A stretch of DNA of 64,000 bases from Mycolicibacterium sp. (GTDB taxonomy: Bacteria; Actinomycetota; Actinomycetes; Mycobacteriales; Mycobacteriaceae): NCBI RefSeq assembly GCF_016462545.1, contig NZ_JAEMTA010000007.1, positions 62,001 through 126,000 on the forward strand. Reading direction: 5' to 3'. Below, one piece after another: positions 52,946 to 61,628 of this stretch. The first letter of the stretch is position 1. Each line of letters starts with the position of its first letter. Position numbers and translations under genes: made by a program. The notes below the pieces were generated by a model. That model did not search any database. It saw only the letters and a list, made by a program, of their open reading frames with translations, and was not told where the DNA came from.

Positions 52946-52949
52946 TAAC

Positions 52950-52963
52950 TAGAACACGTTACA
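52950..52963. promoter_or_regulatory. KstR operator upstream of kshA
   Basis: TAGAACACGTTACA fits TnnAACnnGTTnnA and ends 4 nt from the kshA GTG. It may also serve the divergent carbonic-anhydrase-like gene at 53019. Confidence 0.88.
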
Positions 52964-53018
52964 GTTTTCCCACCCTGGCGCGCAATGCGCCGATATCTGG
53001 CTGCGGTATATCTAGACG

Positions 53019-53549
53019 ATGCCGCTGTACGCATTCGAGGGTCGATCGCCCGTCATCGACGCCGGAGCCTTCATCGCTCCGACCGCCACCCTGATTGGGG
53101 ACGTGCACGTCGAGGCAGGCGCATCGGTCTGGTTCAACGCCGTCCTTCGAGCCGACTTTGCGCCCATCATCGTCCGCGAAGGCGCAAATGTGCAGGACTG
53201 CTGCGTGCTGCATGCCCCGCCGGGCATCCCGGTAGACATCGGTCCCGGCGCCACCATCGCGCACGGCTGTGTCATTCACGGGGTGCACGTCGGTAAGGAG
53301 GCGGTCATCGCCAACCACGCCACGGTGCTGGACGGCGCCGTCATCGGACGGCGCAGCCTGGTAGCGGCGCACTCGCTGGTGACCGGCGGTACCAAGATCC
53401 CCGACGAGGTCTTCGTCACGGGCGCACCCGCCAAGGTGCGTGGCCCGATCGCAGGCACCGGCGCGGAGATGTGGGTCAACGTCAATCCGGGCGCCTACCA
53501 GGATCTCGCGCGCCGCTACGTCGACGGACTCGAACTGGTCGACGAGTAG
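53019..53549 (+). CDS. gamma carbonic anhydrase-like hexapeptide-repeat protein (Rv3525c-like)
   Basis: 176 residues folding as a left-handed beta helix (repeated [LIV]GxxxxI units) with the His ligands expected for the metal site (DCCVLHA and IAHGCVIHG). Rv3525c is 174 residues. Zinc or iron carbonic anhydrase activity is usual for the family, though many members are uncharacterised. It is divergent from kshA across a KstR box. ATG start 55 nt after the box. Confidence 0.9.
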   Translation: MPLYAFEGRSPVIDAGAFIAPTATLIGDVHVEAGASVWFNAVLRADFAPIIVREGANVQDCCVLHAPPGIPVDIGPGATIAHGCVIHGVHVGKEAVIANHATVLDGAVIGRRSLVAAHSLVTGGTKIPDEVFVTGAPAKVRGPIAGTGAEMWVNVNPGAYQDLARRYVDGLELVDE

Positions 53550-53552
53550 CCG

Positions 53553-54188
53553 CTACTGCGGTTCGGCCAACCCGATGCGGAGGGCGATCTGCTGCATCTT
53601 GGCGACGTTGGTGACGAACGTATCGGTGGTCGGGTCGCCGACGGCGCTCTGGAACTCGAGGCGGACCAATGCCTGCCCCTCGGTGAACAGCACGAGTGTG
53701 ACGGCCTTCTCCTGATCCGGGTAGGTGCCGGAGACGACGACCCCGTTGGTGCCGACGGCCAGTGGGGTGGGAGTTCCGCCCGCGACCAGCGTCGGAAGGG
53801 TCGCGGCCACCTGTTTCAGGGTCGCGGTCGCCGTGGCCGGGTCGGGGTAGACCAGGAACGTGTCGGTGATCGCGCGGTCGTCCTTCACGTTGACGAAGAA
53901 GGCGCTGGCTCCGGCATTTCCATTGGGCTGAGAGTCCCTGGATCGTTCGGTGAACGTGTCGTCCGCGTCGGTCAGATCGGGTGCCGAGAGCAGCAGACCG
54001 CGATAGTCGGTAGCCGCCGGCGGGGCGGAGGTCTTCGCCGTGGACGACGTCGTGAAGGGGATGGTCGGCAGCGTCGGTACGGAGCTTTGAGCTGCGCCGC
54101 CACCGGAAGCGGAGCAACCGGTGACGCCGAGGGTCATCAGCGTTGCGAGTACGGCGAGGCGGTTTCGGGGCGAAAGTAATTGAGGCAA
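53553..54188 (-). CDS. lipoprotein of unknown function
   Basis: 211 residues: a signal peptide with lipobox VTGC (Cys25), a Ser/Thr/Pro linker and a globular domain with VYPDPATATATLKQV. The start is probably the TTG at 54188, since the only internal ATG would cut into the signal peptide. It lies 55 nt downstream of ltp3 on the same strand and could be the last gene of that unit. No family recognised beyond a secreted mycobacterial lipoprotein. Confidence 0.78.
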   Translation of the reverse strand: MPQLLSPRNRLAVLATLMTLGVTGCSASGGGAAQSSVPTLPTIPFTTSSTAKTSAPPAATDYRGLLLSAPDLTDADDTFTERSRDSQPNGNAGASAFFVNVKDDRAITDTFLVYPDPATATATLKQVAATLPTLVAGGTPTPLAVGTNGVVVSGTYPDQEKAVTLVLFTEGQALVRLEFQSAVGDPTTDTFVTNVAKMQQIALRIGLAEPQ

Positions 54189-54243
54189 TAGTTATCTGAA
54201 CGTGATCCAAGTCGAAGCGGGTTGAACGTCGTGCTTCCCAAGG

Positions 54244-55425
54244 CTACGCGTCCGTCTTGGGCTTGTCCGCCGCCACGACCCACATCGAGTAGTACTGCGA
54301 TCCGCCGCCGTAGGCATGGCCCAGGGCCTTGCGGGCACCCTCCACCTGGTGCTCACCCGCCTTGCCCATCACCTGGATGGCCGATTCGGCGAAGCGGATC
54401 ATGCCCGACGCGCCGATGGGATTGCTCGACAGGACGCCGCCCGACGGGTTGAACGGGATCCGTCCGCCGATGGCCGTCTCGCCGGCCTCGGTGAGCTTCC
54501 AGCCCTCACCCTCGGCGGCGAAGCCGAGATTCTCCAACCACATCGGCTCGAACCACGAGAACGGAACGTAGACCTCGGCGACGTCGATTTCGTCGATCGG
54601 GCTGGTGATGCCCGCGTCGCGCCACAGCGCGGCGGAGGCGTCGCGACCGGCCTGCGGGTTGACCTGGTCGCGCCCGGAGTACGCCAACGGTTCGGTCCGC
54701 AGGGCCGTCGCATGGATCCACGCCACGGGGTGTCCCTCGGCGACGCGGGCATCGGCGATCTGCTCGTTGCCGATCACCAACGCGCAGGCGCCGTCGGACG
54801 ACGGGCAGGTCTCGTCGAACCGGATGGGATCCCAGAGCATCTGGGAGGCCATCACCTTCTCCAGCGTGATGTCGGGCTGGTGCAGGTGAGCCAATGGGTT
54901 CTTGGCACCGTTCAGGCGGTCCTTGACCGCGACCATCGCGCCGATGTGCGTCGGTGCGCCAGAACGCCGGATGTAGGACCGCACGTGCGGGGCGAAGTAC
55001 CCGCCGGCACCGGCGCCGACGGGCTTGGTGAACGGCACGGGAATGCTCAAGGCCCACATGGCATTCGACTCGGACTGCTTCTCCCAGGCCATGGTCAGCA
55101 CGCGCTTGTACTTGCCGGACTGGACCAGGCTGGCCGCGACGATGGCGGTCGACCCGCCGACCGAACCCGCGGTGTGCACCCGGATCAGTGGCTTGCCGGT
55201 CGCGCCGACGGCGTCGGCCATGAACAGTTCGGGCATCATGACACCCTCGAAGAAGTCGGGCGCCTTGCCGACGACCACGGCGTCGATGTCGTCGAACGTG
55301 CTACCCGAGTCCTCGAGCGCTCGATCGATGGCCTCGCGCACCAGGCCGTTCATCGAGACGTCCTTGCGCTTGGCGACGTACTTGGTCTGACCGGTGCCGA
55401 GCACGGCCGCGAGTTGTCCCGCCAT
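54244..55425 (-). CDS. ltp3: thiolase-fold lipid-transfer protein Ltp3
   Basis: 393 residues (Rv3523 is 394). Thiolase-superfamily sequence with VHTAGSVGGSTA and a late NPSGGVLSSNPIGASG Gly-rich region. It is paired with ltp4, with one base between the ltp4 stop and the ltp3 ATG. By analogy with Ltp2 and its DUF35 partner, Ltp3/Ltp4 plus the DUF35 protein at 56527 may form a thiolase or retro-aldolase acting on sterol side chains. The substrate is not settled. Confidence 0.92.
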   Translation of the reverse strand: MAGQLAAVLGTGQTKYVAKRKDVSMNGLVREAIDRALEDSGSTFDDIDAVVVGKAPDFFEGVMMPELFMADAVGATGKPLIRVHTAGSVGGSTAIVAASLVQSGKYKRVLTMAWEKQSESNAMWALSIPVPFTKPVGAGAGGYFAPHVRSYIRRSGAPTHIGAMVAVKDRLNGAKNPLAHLHQPDITLEKVMASQMLWDPIRFDETCPSSDGACALVIGNEQIADARVAEGHPVAWIHATALRTEPLAYSGRDQVNPQAGRDASAALWRDAGITSPIDEIDVAEVYVPFSWFEPMWLENLGFAAEGEGWKLTEAGETAIGGRIPFNPSGGVLSSNPIGASGMIRFAESAIQVMGKAGEHQVEGARKALGHAYGGGSQYYSMWVVAADKPKTDA

Positions 55426-55426
55426 G

Positions 55427-56482
55427 TTATTTGCCTTCCAAGACTGCGACCAGATTCTGTTGCAGCGCAGCCCCACTCGTCGCGTGAGCCAGGACCCGAG
55501 ACGCCGAGCCGTCGAAGATGTGGCGGGCCGCGAAGCCGATGCGCTCGAGGCCGGTCGAGAACATCGGGTTGGCGGCCAGCGCCCCGCCCGACGGATTGAT
55601 CTTCGTCTGCGGCCCCAATCCGATTGCCTCGGTGAGGATCAGTTGCTGATGGGTGAACGGGGCATAGAGCTCGGCCACCTCGATGGACGCGGCGTCACCG
55701 CCGGTCGCGGCCGCCGCGGACGCAGCCGTCGACGGCGAGGTGGTGAGGTCACGGGCCCCGAGGATGGGGGTCTCGATGCGATGCTCGAAGCCGGTGATCC
55801 AGGCGGGGTTCTCGCGCAGTTCGCGGGCCTTGTCCCCGGACGCCAACACGATCGCCGACGCGCCGTCGGTGATCGGCGCGATGTCGTGGCGCCGCAACGG
55901 ATCAGCGAAGTACGGCTGGTCCAGAAGCTCGTCGACCGAGGTGCCCGGCTCGAACCGATCGTTGCGTGGGGAGGCGGCCAGCGAGTCCAGCGCCACCTGC
56001 GCCATCTGCTCGGCAGTCCACTTGCCGGAGTCCAGCCCGAACCTGGCCTGCAACCCCGCCGTCGATACGGCGTCGGGCACCAGGGGGGCGACCGTGTACG
56101 GATCGGTCTGCAGCGCGAGGACGCGGCGCAGCACGCCGGCGCTGGACTTGCCGAAGCCGTAGACCAGTGCGGTGTCGACCGCGCCGGTCAGGATCTTGAT
56201 GTACGCCTCGTACAGCGCCCAGGCGGCGTCCATCTCGACGTGTGATTCGTTGATCGGCGGGACCGCTCCGATCGAATCGATCGCGGAGAGGAACGAGAAT
56301 GCCCGGCCGGCAAGGTAATCCGAGGAGCCCGAGCACCAGAAACCGATGTCGGTCTGCTTGATGCCCAGATCGGCGTACAACTCGGCGAAACACGGCATGA
56401 GCATCTCGACGCCGTTGGTGGTGCCTTCGGTGCGGCGCACATGCGGGGCATGGGCAAAGCCGACCACTGCTACATCAGTCAT
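55427..56482 (-). CDS. ltp4: thiolase-fold lipid-transfer protein Ltp4
   Basis: 351 residues (Rv3522 is 354). Thiolase fold with CSGSSDYLAGRAF, a MDAAWALYEAYIKI helix and the C-terminal NPSGGALAANPMFSTG. The ATG is at 56482; the frame upstream lacks thiolase sequence. It lies between the tandem DUF35 gene and ltp3, all co-directional behind a KstR box. Role inferred as for Ltp3. Confidence 0.92.
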   Translation of the reverse strand: MTDVAVVGFAHAPHVRRTEGTTNGVEMLMPCFAELYADLGIKQTDIGFWCSGSSDYLAGRAFSFLSAIDSIGAVPPINESHVEMDAAWALYEAYIKILTGAVDTALVYGFGKSSAGVLRRVLALQTDPYTVAPLVPDAVSTAGLQARFGLDSGKWTAEQMAQVALDSLAASPRNDRFEPGTSVDELLDQPYFADPLRRHDIAPITDGASAIVLASGDKARELRENPAWITGFEHRIETPILGARDLTTSPSTAASAAAATGGDAASIEVAELYAPFTHQQLILTEAIGLGPQTKINPSGGALAANPMFSTGLERIGFAARHIFDGSASRVLAHATSGAALQQNLVAVLEGK

Positions 56483-56526
56483 GCGCGATCTCGCTTCGCT
56501 TCTCGCTGGTAGGTCACGTCTGTGCC

Positions 56527-57519
56527 TTACTGGTGGTGCTTGTAGGTGTCGTAGTCGGCGTCGGGTTCGCCGGTCGGCCGGAAGTAGTCGATGTTGTCGA
56601 TGCCGAGGCCCCATTCCTCACGGGGTTTCCACACCGCCTCCACGCGCATGCCCATTCGCACGTCGGCCGCGTCGATCTCGGTGACCAGGTGCAGGAATGG
56701 AATGTCGGCACCGTCGAGAAGCACGTACGCCGCGACGTAGGGCGGCTTGATGCGCTGGCCTGCGAACGGGATGTTGATGATCGCGAAGGTCGTCACCGTG
56801 CCCTTGTCGGGCAGCTCGACGAACTCGGTGAGCTGCTGACCGGTGGCCGGATCCGCCTCCCGCGCAGGGAAGTACACCTTGCCGTCGTGGCCGCTGCGGG
56901 CGCCGACGAGCTTGCCCTCCTCGAGTGCGCGCAGGAATGTGCTCTCGGGAAGCGATGCCGTGTGCTGGATCTCCAGCGACGTCGGTACGACGATCATGGT
57001 CACCGGATCGCGGTCGTCGGCGACGTCGGCCACGGGCTCTTCCGAGTCGCCCAGTTCGAAGTAGGCGATGTCGGTGATGGCGCCGACGGGCTCGTCGGCC
57101 CAGTGCACGTGCACCCGCGCACCGGTCTCGATGGCGTCAGCGGAACCCACGTCTACCGCGTGCAGCAGTGCGGTGTCGGCCCCGTCGAGCTTGATCAACG
57201 CCCAGGCGAACGGACGATCCAGCGGCTGGCCGTCCAACGGCTCCGGTTGCCACGCCCACGACAACACCGTTCCGACGCTGGCCACCGGTACGATCTCCGT
57301 CAGCGGTGCGTAGGTGACGGGGTCGAACTCGGCGGGCGGAACGTGCACCCGACCGTCCGATCCGCGGACGCCGACGACGTGTCGTCGGCGCAGTGCGGTG
57401 AAGAACTCGCCGAGGACCGATCCCACTGAACGGGTGTAGTCGAAAGACAGTTTCAGTGGAGCGGAAAGGGGCGGCTCGTGGTCTCGGATCTGGGCCGGGC
57501 TGCTTTGGCTGGCACTCAC
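56527..57519 (-). CDS. tandem DUF35 OB-fold protein (Rv3521-like)
   Basis: 330 residues with two DUF35-type halves (about 40-165 and 185-330), each with a helix then OB-fold strands (AFDYTRSVG and ALEEGKLVGAR-type starts). No zinc-binding Cys are left. DUF35 domains activate Ltp-type aldolases, so this probably partners Ltp3/Ltp4. The GTG at 57519 is 9 nt from the KstR box. It is about 27 residues longer at the N-terminus than Rv3521, so a later start remains possible. Confidence 0.85.
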   Translation of the reverse strand: MSASQSSPAQIRDHEPPLSAPLKLSFDYTRSVGSVLGEFFTALRRRHVVGVRGSDGRVHVPPAEFDPVTYAPLTEIVPVASVGTVLSWAWQPEPLDGQPLDRPFAWALIKLDGADTALLHAVDVGSADAIETGARVHVHWADEPVGAITDIAYFELGDSEEPVADVADDRDPVTMIVVPTSLEIQHTASLPESTFLRALEEGKLVGARSGHDGKVYFPAREADPATGQQLTEFVELPDKGTVTTFAIINIPFAGQRIKPPYVAAYVLLDGADIPFLHLVTEIDAADVRMGMRVEAVWKPREEWGLGIDNIDYFRPTGEPDADYDTYKHHQ

Positions 57520-57528
57520 GGCATCGAG

Positions 57529-57542
57529 TAGAACAGGTTCTA
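57529..57542. promoter_or_regulatory. KstR operator between the DUF35 gene and the F420 oxidoreductase gene
   Basis: TAGAACAGGTTCTA fits TnnAACnnGTTnnA. It lies 9 nt from the GTG of the minus-strand unit and 35 nt from the ATG of the plus-strand gene, so it can control both. Confidence 0.88.
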
Positions 57543-57577
57543 ACAATCGAGGCAAGAACGTCTGGGAAGGCGAGCAC

Positions 57578-58609
57578 ATGAAGCTGGGCCTACAACTCGG
57601 GTATTGGGGTGCGCAGGCGCCGACCAACCACGCGGAGCTCGTCGCCGAAGCCGAAGCGGCGGGTTTCGACACCGTCTTCACCGCCGAGGCGTGGGGCTCG
57701 GACGCCTACACGCCGCTGGCGTGGTGGGGTCGCGAGACCACGCGAATGCGCCTCGGCACGTCGGTGATTCAGCTGTCGGCCCGCACTCCGACGGCCTGTG
57801 CGATGGCCGCCTTGACGCTCGATCACCTGTCCGGCGGGCGGCACATCCTGGGGCTGGGGGTGTCCGGACCGCAGGTGGTGGAGGGCTGGTACGGAGCCAA
57901 GTTTCCCAAGCCGCTGGCCCGCACGCGCGAATACGTCGACATCCTGCGCCAGGTCTGGGCCCGCGAGGCGCCCGTACACAGCGACGGGCCGCACTATCCG
58001 CTGCCGCTGACAGGCGAGGGCACCACCGGACTCGGCAAGAACCTCAAGCCGATCACCCATCCGCTACGCGCCGACATTCCCATCATGCTGGGTGCCGAGG
58101 GCCCGAAGAACGTGGCGCTGGCCGCCGAGATCTGCGACGGCTGGCTGCCCATCTTCTACTCGCCACGCATCGCAGTCATGTACAACGAGTGGCTCGACGA
58201 GGGCTTCGCAAGGCCGGGCGCCCGGCGCACGCGCGAGACCTTCGAGATCTGCGCGACGGCGCAGGTCGTGGTCACCGACGACCGGGCGGCTGTGATGGAA
58301 CTGATGAAGCCACACCTCGCCCTGTACATGGGCGGAATGGGCGCCGAGGACACCAACTTCCACGCCGACGTCTATCGCCGGATGGGCTACTCCGAGGTGG
58401 TCGACGACGTCACGGCGCTCTTCCGCAGTGACCGCAAGGACGAGGCTGCCAAGGTCATCCCCGATGAGTTGGTCGACGACTCGGCCATCGTCGGCGACCT
58501 GGAGTACGTGCGCGAGCAGATCAAGGCCTGGGAGGCGGCGGGTGTCACGATGATGGTCATCGGCGCGCGCTCACCCGAGCAGATCCGCGATCTCGCCGGG
58601 CTGGTCTGA
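57578..58609 (+). CDS. F420-dependent oxidoreductase, luciferase-like monooxygenase family (Rv3520c-like)
   Basis: 343 residues (Rv3520c is 347). The (beta/alpha)8 LLM fold starts MKLGLQLGYWGAQ, with LGTSVIQLSARTP and SGGRHILGLGVSGPQVVEGW as flavin/F420-binding segments. It probably uses deazaflavin F420 on a steroid or related compound; the reaction is unknown. GGGAAGGCGAG precedes the ATG. Divergent from the DUF35 gene over a KstR operator. Confidence 0.88.
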   Translation: MKLGLQLGYWGAQAPTNHAELVAEAEAAGFDTVFTAEAWGSDAYTPLAWWGRETTRMRLGTSVIQLSARTPTACAMAALTLDHLSGGRHILGLGVSGPQVVEGWYGAKFPKPLARTREYVDILRQVWAREAPVHSDGPHYPLPLTGEGTTGLGKNLKPITHPLRADIPIMLGAEGPKNVALAAEICDGWLPIFYSPRIAVMYNEWLDEGFARPGARRTRETFEICATAQVVVTDDRAAVMELMKPHLALYMGGMGAEDTNFHADVYRRMGYSEVVDDVTALFRSDRKDEAAKVIPDELVDDSAIVGDLEYVREQIKAWEAAGVTMMVIGARSPEQIRDLAGLV

Positions 58610-58639
58610 CCGGCGACTAGACACTTTCTTGCAGTTGTC

Positions 58640-58653
58640 TAGAACACGTTCTA
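58640..58653. promoter_or_regulatory. KstR operator upstream of the Rv3519-like gene and cyp142
   Basis: TAGAACACGTTCTA is a perfect palindrome identical to the one at 46850, 10 nt before the GTG at 58664. Confidence 0.92.
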
Positions 58654-58663
58654 GATTTGGCGT

Positions 58664-59395
58664 GTGACCGAGGCCATATCGCAGTACGAGATCGCCGGAT
58701 CCGTCGTGACGATGCCCGTCGAGATCCGCCGTGCGACCCAGCACATGGCGATGTTCTCGGTGGACGCCGACGCCGCGCAGGCCATGATCGACCACAGCGG
58801 CCTGCAGGTCTGCCGTTACCGGCCGAACAAGGCGGTCGTCGTGCTGATGCTGATGCACTACGTCGACGGCGACCTCGGCCCATACTTCGAATACGGCACC
58901 AACGTGATGGTCAACCCGCCGGGATCTCGGGCGACCGGGTTGAAGGCGTTGCAATCGGCGGGCGCCTTCATTCACCACCTGCCCGTCGACGGCGCCTTCA
59001 CGATGGAGGCCGGCCGGTCCATCTGGGGCTATCCGAAGGTGCTGGCGGACTTCACGATTCGATCGTCGAGTCACGCGTTCTCCTTCGACGTGAGCATCGA
59101 CGGACAATTCGCCGTCGGCATGGTCTTCGGGCGCGGACTGCCGGTGCCGTCGGCCCTCACCTCGAAGGCGCAGGTGCATCCGACCTACTCACACCTCGAC
59201 GGGATCACCCGGGAAACCGCGGGGGAGATGAGGACGACCGGGGTCCGCTATCGACCGGGTGGTGCCCGCGTCCGACTTGGCCAACATCCCTACGCGCGGG
59301 AGCTTGCCTCACTAGGCTTTCCGAAGCGCGCGATGATTTCGAGTTCCGCCGACAACGTCGAGATGACGTTCGCCGACGCCAAGGAGATTGCATGA
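58664..59395 (+). CDS. acetoacetate decarboxylase-like protein (Rv3519-like)
   Basis: 243 residues (Rv3519 is 236). Acetoacetate-decarboxylase fold, with the IWGYPKVLADF segment matching the region around the Schiff-base site. The family includes enzymes that dehydrate or aldol-condense instead of decarboxylating, so the reaction is open. GTG start just after the KstR box. Its end overlaps the cyp142 ATG by 4 nt. Confidence 0.85.
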   Translation: MTEAISQYEIAGSVVTMPVEIRRATQHMAMFSVDADAAQAMIDHSGLQVCRYRPNKAVVVLMLMHYVDGDLGPYFEYGTNVMVNPPGSRATGLKALQSAGAFIHHLPVDGAFTMEAGRSIWGYPKVLADFTIRSSSHAFSFDVSIDGQFAVGMVFGRGLPVPSALTSKAQVHPTYSHLDGITRETAGEMRTTGVRYRPGGARVRLGQHPYARELASLGFPKRAMISSSADNVEMTFADAKEIA

Positions 59396-60618
59396 CTTCT
59401 CTCATTTCTGGGTGCGGCCCGGACCTGAAACCGGACGTCGACTTCACCGACGGCACCTTCTACGCCGACGGCAAGGCGCGCGACGCGTATCGCTGGATGC
59501 GGGCGAACGAGCCCGTGTTCCGGGACCGCAACGGGCTGGCCGCCGCAGCCAGCTATCAGGCGGTGATCGACGCCGAGCGCAACCCCGAGCTGTTCTCCAA
59601 CACCGGCGGCATCCGTCCCGAGACGCCGGGCATGCCGTACATGATCGACATGGACGATCCCGCACATGTGTTGCGGCGCAAGCTCGTCAACTCCGGTTTC
59701 ACCCGCAAACGGGTCATGGACAAGGTGCCGTCGATCGCGACGCTGTGCGACACGCTGATCGACTCCGTCTGCGAGCGCGGCGAATGCGACTTCGTCCGCG
59801 ACATCGCCGCCCCGCTGCCCATGGCGGTCATCGGCGACATGCTGGGCGTGCTTCCCGAGGAGCGCGGCATGCTGCTGGAGTGGTCCGACGATCTGGTCAC
59901 CGGGCTCAGCTCGCACATCGACGAAACCTCGGCTCAAGCCATGATGGCGGCGTTCGCCGGCTACACGGCGTTCACGATGGACATCATCGGCAAGCGCCGC
60001 GCCGAGCCCACCGAGGACCTCTTCTCGATCCTGGTCAACGCCGAGGTCGAAGGCCAGCGGATGACCGACGACGAAATCGTCATGGAGACGCTGCTGATCC
60101 TCATCGGTGGCGACGAGACCACCAGGCACACACTCTCGGGTGGCACCGAGCAGCTGTTGCGGCACCGCGACCAGTGGGAGGCGCTCGTGGCCGATCCCGA
60201 CGGTCTGCTGCCTGGCGCCGTCGAGGAGATGCTTCGCTGGACGTCGCCGGTGAAGAACATGTGCCGGACGCTGACCGCCGACACCACGTTCCACGGCGCC
60301 GACATGCGCGCCGGCGAGAAGATCATGCTGATGTTCGAGTCCGCCAACTTCGACGAAGCGGTGTTCGGCGACCCCGAGAACTTTCGGATCGACCGTAAAC
60401 CCAACAGCCACATGGCCTTCGGCTTCGGCGCGCACTTCTGCCTCGGCAACCAGCTGGCCCGCCTCGAGCTGTCGATGATGACCAAGCGCGTGCTGGAGCG
60501 ACTGCCCGATCTGCGGTTGGCCGACGACGCCGCCGTGCCGTTGCGGCCCGCCAACTTCGTGAGCGGTCCCGAGGCCATGCCGGTGGTGTTCACCCCGACG
60601 GCGCGGGTGCTCGACTAG
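59392..60618 (+). CDS. cyp142: cytochrome P450 CYP142 (cholesterol C26/27 hydroxylase)
   Basis: 408 residues. Oxygen-activation motif GGDETT (239-244), ExxR at Glu279-Arg282, and haem loop FGFGAHFC (Cys350). In M. tuberculosis CYP142 (Rv3518c) oxidises the terminal side-chain carbon of cholesterol or cholestenone in parallel with CYP125. The ATG overlaps the preceding stop by 4 nt. Its TAG overlaps the convergent phosphotransferase stop by 4 nt. The N-terminus is about ten residues longer than Rv3518c. Confidence 0.93.
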   Translation: MTSLISGCGPDLKPDVDFTDGTFYADGKARDAYRWMRANEPVFRDRNGLAAAASYQAVIDAERNPELFSNTGGIRPETPGMPYMIDMDDPAHVLRRKLVNSGFTRKRVMDKVPSIATLCDTLIDSVCERGECDFVRDIAAPLPMAVIGDMLGVLPEERGMLLEWSDDLVTGLSSHIDETSAQAMMAAFAGYTAFTMDIIGKRRAEPTEDLFSILVNAEVEGQRMTDDEIVMETLLILIGGDETTRHTLSGGTEQLLRHRDQWEALVADPDGLLPGAVEEMLRWTSPVKNMCRTLTADTTFHGADMRAGEKIMLMFESANFDEAVFGDPENFRIDRKPNSHMAFGFGAHFCLGNQLARLELSMMTKRVLERLPDLRLADDAAVPLRPANFVSGPEAMPVVFTPTARVLD

Positions 60619-61628
60619 CCGGGCAGTACCGGACCGTCCTCGAACGTCCCGGCCACGCCGAGATCGGCCAGGCCCAGCTGGGTCAGAAGTGGAATGCCGC
60701 TGGCGTTCAGTGCGAATCGCTCGTCGGTGGTATTGCCATCGGCATAGAGCATCGAGCCGATGAGGCAGATGACGGCCATCTTGAAGGCGTTCAAGGCGCG
60801 ATACCACAGCCGATTCTGCGGGACGATTCCGCTGACCTCGGTGTAGCGCGACAGGAACTCGTCGAAGCTGCACGCGGCCGGGTGACTGGTGATGCCGACG
60901 GGCTGCATCCAGAGCAGCTCCATCCAGCCCAGATCGGTGAGCGGATCGCCGACGGTGGCCATCTCCCAGTCGAATACGGCGCTGACGGAGTCATCGACGA
61001 AGGCGAAGTTGCCTGGTTTGGCGTCGCCGTGCACCAGCGTGACGCGAGGGAACTGCTCCGGCATGTCGGCGCACAGCGCCTGAAGCAGTCGCTCCAACGC
61101 GGGCAGCGGACCGCGTTGAACCCGGTGCATCTCGGCGGCCCAGTGGTCGAGCTCTCGCGTCAGATGGTGACTGCCGTCGGCCAACCCGTTGAGACCGACG
61201 GCGTCGAGGTCGACGAGATGGATGGCGGCAAGCTGCTCGGCCATGCCCGCGCACATCCGGCGGATGCACTCGGCGGGAGCATCGGGTGCATCCATTTCGT
61301 ACACCGTTCCCGGAACGCGCTCCATCACGAAGAACGGCTGCCCGAGAACGTCGCCGCTCGGTTCGAACCACAGTGCGGGCGGTACCCGAACCGACGTCGG
61401 TGCCAACGCCCGAAGAATGTCGAATTGGCTTGCCAGGTCATAGGGTTCGAGGAGAGCGGGCGGTGGAGGGCGCAGCCGTACCACGACGTCGCGGCGTGCC
61501 TCGGACCCCGTCACGATCGTCAGCGCCAGCATCTCGGAAGAGTGTCCGAACTCGACGCGGTCCAGTCCCTCGACTCGGACGTCGTCGCCGATCTGCGTCC
61601 GCAGCCATGCGGTCAGTCCGTCGGTCAC
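60615..61628 (-). CDS. aminoglycoside/choline-type phosphotransferase family protein
   Basis: 337 residues with the kinase-like APH fold: nucleotide-site RVEFGHSSEM and VVVRLRPPP (Lys replaced by Arg), catalytic loop LVHGDAKPGNFAF and metal motif VFDWEMATVGDPLTDLGW. Actinobacterial members near acyl-CoA genes resemble the N-terminal part of ACAD10/11, which phosphorylates hydroxyacyl groups. The GTG at 61628 overlaps the AttH-like stop by 4 nt. Substrate unknown. Confidence 0.85.
   Translation of the reverse strand: MTDGLTAWLRTQIGDDVRVEGLDRVEFGHSSEMLALTIVTGSEARRDVVVRLRPPPPALLEPYDLASQFDILRALAPTSVRVPPALWFEPSGDVLGQPFFVMERVPGTVYEMDAPDAPAECIRRMCAGMAEQLAAIHLVDLDAVGLNGLADGSHHLTRELDHWAAEMHRVQRGPLPALERLLQALCADMPEQFPRVTLVHGDAKPGNFAFVDDSVSAVFDWEMATVGDPLTDLGWMELLWMQPVGITSHPAACSFDEFLSRYTEVSGIVPQNRLWYRALNAFKMAVICLIGSMLYADGNTTDERFALNASGIPLLTQLGLADLGVAGTFEDGPVLPG

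Noticed and set aside
51785..52948. 387-codon plus-strand frame opposite kshA
   Set aside because: The minus strand encodes an intact Rieske oxygenase with all metal ligands; the antisense frame has no homology signal.
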